From NCBI GenBank assembly GCA_001953215.1, contig CP019169.1, forward strand, positions 62,001 through 126,000: 64,000 nucleotides of DNA. The letters are read 5' to 3'. This DNA is from Betaproteobacteria bacterium GR16-43 (GTDB lineage: Bacteria; Pseudomonadota; Gammaproteobacteria; Burkholderiales; Usitatibacteraceae). Positions 62,108 to 64,000 of the stretch are shown piece by piece. The stretch's first letter is position 1; each line of letters begins with the position of its first letter. A program made the position numbers and the translations under genes. The notes beneath the pieces were generated by a model, which had not been told where the DNA came from, did not search any database, and saw nothing but the letters and a program-made list of their open reading frames with translations.

Positions 62108-62458
62108 TCATGTCCATTGCTTCGGCCCCCAAATGACCTTCTCCCGCTTTGCACCGCGACTGCCGCGAACGGCTACAACGCAGCGCGAGGTGAATACGAA
62201 AGCCCCCGCGTTCTGCGCAAACACGGCAAGCGCCCGCTTCGTTGGTGCTGGCACAACAAGTGCGAACGCAAAGTCGCAGACTGAATCGGGCGATTCGCGC
62301 TCGTCGTAGTACACGCGAACCCATTGATAGGGATACTCGCTTGCACGGATTCGAGTTCGACGCACCTCCGCCCGGGGGCGGCCCAAAACCTTGGCGAGTT
62401 CAGGAAGGAATTCGTCAAATGCGAGTTGATTAGCACGGTGCCAGGCGTTGATTGGCAT
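62108..62458 (-). CDS. Hypothetical soluble protein (cassette gene)
   Basis: 116 residues, MPINAWHRANQLAFDEFLPE at the start, a middle with YPYQWVRVYYDERESPDSVC and an Ala-rich strand region (FALVVPAPTKRALAVFAQN). No membrane segment. No family recognised. Confidence 0.55.
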   Translation of the reverse strand: MPINAWHRANQLAFDEFLPELAKVLGRPRAEVRRTRIRASEYPYQWVRVYYDERESPDSVCDFAFALVVPAPTKRALAVFAQNAGAFVFTSRCVVAVRGSRGAKREKVIWGPKQWT

Positions 62459-62461
62459 GAC

Positions 62462-62557
62462 AGCTAACGACCGAGTTGAGCGGCCGGGCACGATGCCCGT
62501 TCGCAATGACACAGTGCGCCAGGATGGTTCACGGTCCGCTCCAACGAGTTGTTAGGT
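62462..62557 (-). repeat. attC 22, 96 bp, main family
   Basis: Core sites AGCTAAC and GTTAGGT; the arm reads CCAACGAGTTG. Confidence 0.94.
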
Positions 62558-62569
62558 GGCTGTGACACG

Positions 62570-62812
62570 CTACTCTCCAAAGCCGAGATGGTAGGCCGCG
62601 ACTGCTACGACAACAAAGACGACTACTGCAGCCACAACAATGACCCAGAATGGTGGCGGACACGATACGGCCGACCCAATTGTTGCGGCGCATGCGCCCT
62701 TGGGCAACAGAATGACCGCCAGCCACATCGGCAATTCTGCCGCGAGCAGAGTGCCAATCCAGAACCCTGAGGGCTGTTGCCAAAAACCGCGGCGCTGCTT
62801 CTTCACTGCCAC
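62570..62812 (-). CDS. Small membrane protein (cassette gene, GTG start)
   Basis: 80 residues with two helices (GFWIGTLLAAELPMWLAVIL and FWVIVVAAVVVFVVVAVAAY). The GTG overlaps the core of attC 23; a second GTG two codons later is an alternative. Function unknown. Confidence 0.55.
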   Translation of the reverse strand: MAVKKQRRGFWQQPSGFWIGTLLAAELPMWLAVILLPKGACAATIGSAVSCPPPFWVIVVAAVVVFVVVAVAAYHLGFGE

Positions 62813-62906
62813 CTAACGACCGAGTTGAGCGGCCGGGCACGACGCCCATTCGCAATGACACAGCGCGCCACGATAGTTCACGGTCCGCTCCAACGCGTTG
62901 TTAGAT
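62811..62906 (-). repeat. attC 23, 96 bp, main family
   Basis: Core sites ACCTAAC and GTTAGAT. Confidence 0.95.
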
Positions 62907-62917
62907 CGCATGCGCTC

Positions 62918-63316
62918 TCACTTGCAAGTTGGATTCGTGGCTTTTCGTCTGAGCGCAATGGAGTTGAACTCATTCTGGAGCTGAAACATCTCAAGGCCAC
63001 AGGTTGCACCAGTACCTCCCGATTGCTTTACGTAGGTACCCCGCACTAGCGTGATTCCGGAATAGCTGGCTCCCACGCCGGAGAATCCCGCCTCGACGGA
63101 CTTTCCGTTCAACTTCGCGTCCAGGACGCACCGCGCCGAGTCTTTTCCCGTGAGCTCGAAGTGCACCTGTGACCCCGAGATCTGTCCTGTTGCCGTGCCT
63201 TCGACGATGTTCCAGCGATCGGCGGTAGTACCAACCCACACGAAGGACCATGGCTCTTGCGCCGAGACGACTTGTGCCGAAACGAACAGAAAGATTGCGG
63301 CGATGGTGGTTCGCAT
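62918..63316 (-). CDS. Secreted protein of unknown function (cassette gene)
   Basis: 132 residues with a signal peptide (MRTTIAAIFLFVSAQVVSAQ). The mature part is beta-rich, SFVWVGTTADRWNIVEGTAT, GKDSARCVLDAKLNGKSVEA, with three later cysteines including the C-terminal NPTCK. No family recognised. Confidence 0.6.
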   Translation of the reverse strand: MRTTIAAIFLFVSAQVVSAQEPWSFVWVGTTADRWNIVEGTATGQISGSQVHFELTGKDSARCVLDAKLNGKSVEAGFSGVGASYSGITLVRGTYVKQSGGTGATCGLEMFQLQNEFNSIALRRKATNPTCK

Positions 63317-63319
63317 GCG

Positions 63320-63415
63320 ATCTAACGACCGAGTTGAGCGGCCGGGCACGATGCCCGTTCGCAATGACACAGCGCGCCACGATGGTTCACGGTCCGCTCC
63401 AACGCGTTGTTAGAT
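63320..63415 (-). repeat. attC 24, 96 bp, main family
   Basis: Core sites ATCTAAC and GTTAGAT. Confidence 0.95.
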
Positions 63416-63745
63416 CGCATGGAGCCTCACCTTGAACTCATTCGCCTCAACGTAGACCTCGCCGCCGGGAAATGGACCGGGAGCGAAGTGTTCCTGGATG
63501 AGAAGCCGTACATCGCCGTGGAGGGGCATCGAGTCATCGCGGGGGCTCTTGTTCGGCTTCCACCCGGCAAGTTCGGCGACCCAACCTTCGTCGGGGGTTC
63601 GGGCCCATGACACTTCGCCAGTTCCCGTTCGCCGAACGTCGGCCGTGCCCTTCCTCCACGAGATGACGAGAAACCAGTCAATCGGCTCAGCACCGGAGAG
63701 GAGGTGCTCGATCCTCGCGACGGCCTCTCGAGAGAGCGTCACCAT
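63410..63745 (-). CDS. Hypothetical soluble protein (cassette gene)
   Basis: 111 residues, MVTLSREAVARIEHLLSGAE at the start and GGEVYVEANEFKVRLHAI at the end. The overall helix-then-strands layout is vaguely like HesB-type folds, but the cysteines of iron-sulfur carriers are absent. TAA is in attC 24. Function unknown. Confidence 0.55.
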   Translation of the reverse strand: MVTLSREAVARIEHLLSGAEPIDWFLVISWRKGTADVRRTGTGEVSWARTPDEGWVAELAGWKPNKSPRDDSMPLHGDVRLLIQEHFAPGPFPGGEVYVEANEFKVRLHAI

Positions 63746-63748
63746 GCG

Positions 63749-63844
63749 ATCTAACAACCGAGTTGAGCGGCCGGGCACGACGCCCATTCGCAATGACACA
63801 GCGCGCCACGATGGTTCACGGTCCGCTCCAACGCGCTGTTAGAC
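63749..63844 (-). repeat. attC 25, 96 bp, main family
   Basis: Core sites ATCTAAC and GTTAGAC; small changes CTAACAACCGAG and CGCGCTG. The rightmost attC in the window. Confidence 0.94.
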
Positions 63845-64000
63845 CGCATGCCCGTTCCGCCGCCTTGAGAATTTCACCAGTGCGTACGCCCCCACGATGA
63901 TCAGGAACAGGGGAAACACCACCGACGTATATAGCAGGCCCGGCTTCTGCAACGCCCATGAGCCTAGGGAAGGCAGCCATTGCCACGGCTGCGCCGCCAG
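63839..64000 (-). CDS. C-terminal part of a membrane protein (cassette gene, cut by window edge)
   Basis: 53 codons are visible, ending in one hydrophobic helix (LLYTSVVFPLFLIIVGAYAL) and a basic tail KFSRRRNGHAV, with TAA in the attC 25 core. The start lies beyond the window, which shows that the array continues to the right. Confidence 0.6.
   Translation of the reverse strand: MAAQPWQWLPSLGSWALQKPGLLYTSVVFPLFLIIVGAYALVKFSRRRNGHAV

Larger units (their letters stand above)
52513..64000 (-). mobile_element. Chromosomal integron cassette array (runs off the right edge)
   Basis: Twenty-five cassette gene units lie between 23 complete attC sites, one truncated attC and one half-site. Each attC has the order core site RYYYAAC, arm with GTTGGAGCGG, centre, arm CCGCTCAAC, core site GTTRRRY when read on the minus strand. 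The first arm carries one extra base relative to the second, as in folded attC hairpins, which sets the orientation. All genes are also on the minus strand. Host-like homogeneity of attC is typical of sedentary chromosomal integrons. No integrase, attI or Pc promoter is in the window; they should lie to the right. Confidence 0.95.

Noticed and set aside
52513-63844. CRISPR array
   Set aside because: The repeats are 96 bp and separated by about 240-700 bases of coding sequence rather than uniform short spacers, and their structure fits attC sites.
52576-64000. Cassette-encoded antibiotic-resistance genes
   Set aside because: No beta-lactamase, aminoglycoside-modifying, dfr or qac motif is visible; only a GNAT fragment of 31 residues.

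Overview
The window comes from a high-GC proteobacterium, most likely a betaproteobacterium. The evidence is the gene content (nadA, purM-purN, paired DUF3108 proteins, rpmB-rpmG, radC, coaBC-dut, an SrkA-type kinase, an MdtABC-like efflux operon) and the promoter-like motif GGGTAAAAT. I cannot name the genus from the sequence.

Bases 1-47,100 are an ordinary, densely packed chromosome. The order is: the 3' end of nadA; two TonB-C-like secreted proteins; an EF-hand protein; purM-purN; two DUF3108 proteins; an RsmB-type RNA methyltransferase; an MscS channel; an acyl desaturase; secreted proteins sharing an LWW...GWG module around ribosomal proteins L33/L28; radC; coaBC-dut-cbiX; an ArsR regulator with two SRPBCC proteins; DUF192; a PuuD-like membrane protein; srkA; DUF2141; a carotenoid oxygenase; a four-gene RND efflux operon; LysR; three overlapping alpha/beta hydrolases; yceH; a MaoC-type hydratase; GFA; an AraC regulator overlapping a histidine kinase with a periplasmic binding domain; and a propeller-GGDEF protein. 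Several palindromic repeats sit on or just after stop codons.

Bases 47,200-52,490 hold twelve small genes, all on the minus strand and almost abutting. They include DUF1653, NTF2-fold, HIT, isochorismatase-like, DUF4256 and methyltransferase genes plus several unknowns. They resemble integron cassette genes but have no attC sites between them.

Bases 52,513-64,000 are a chromosomal integron cassette array. I count 23 complete attC sites. Twenty-one belong to one family of exactly 96 bp; two are of other types. A truncated attC and a lone half-site are also present. Each attC follows a short gene on the minus strand, stop codons often lie in the first attC core site, and start codons lie within a few bases of the preceding attC. 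About half of the 25 cassette genes encode small membrane proteins; others look like RDD, a gyrase-B-like GHKL domain, NTF2-fold, LprI-like, DUF3592 and adhesin-E-like proteins. No integrase lies in the window. Cassettes read right to left, so intI and attI should lie beyond base 64,000. The attC-less run to the left looks like the oldest, fossilised end of the array. One NTF2-fold gene there has a close relative inside the true array, which supports that view.
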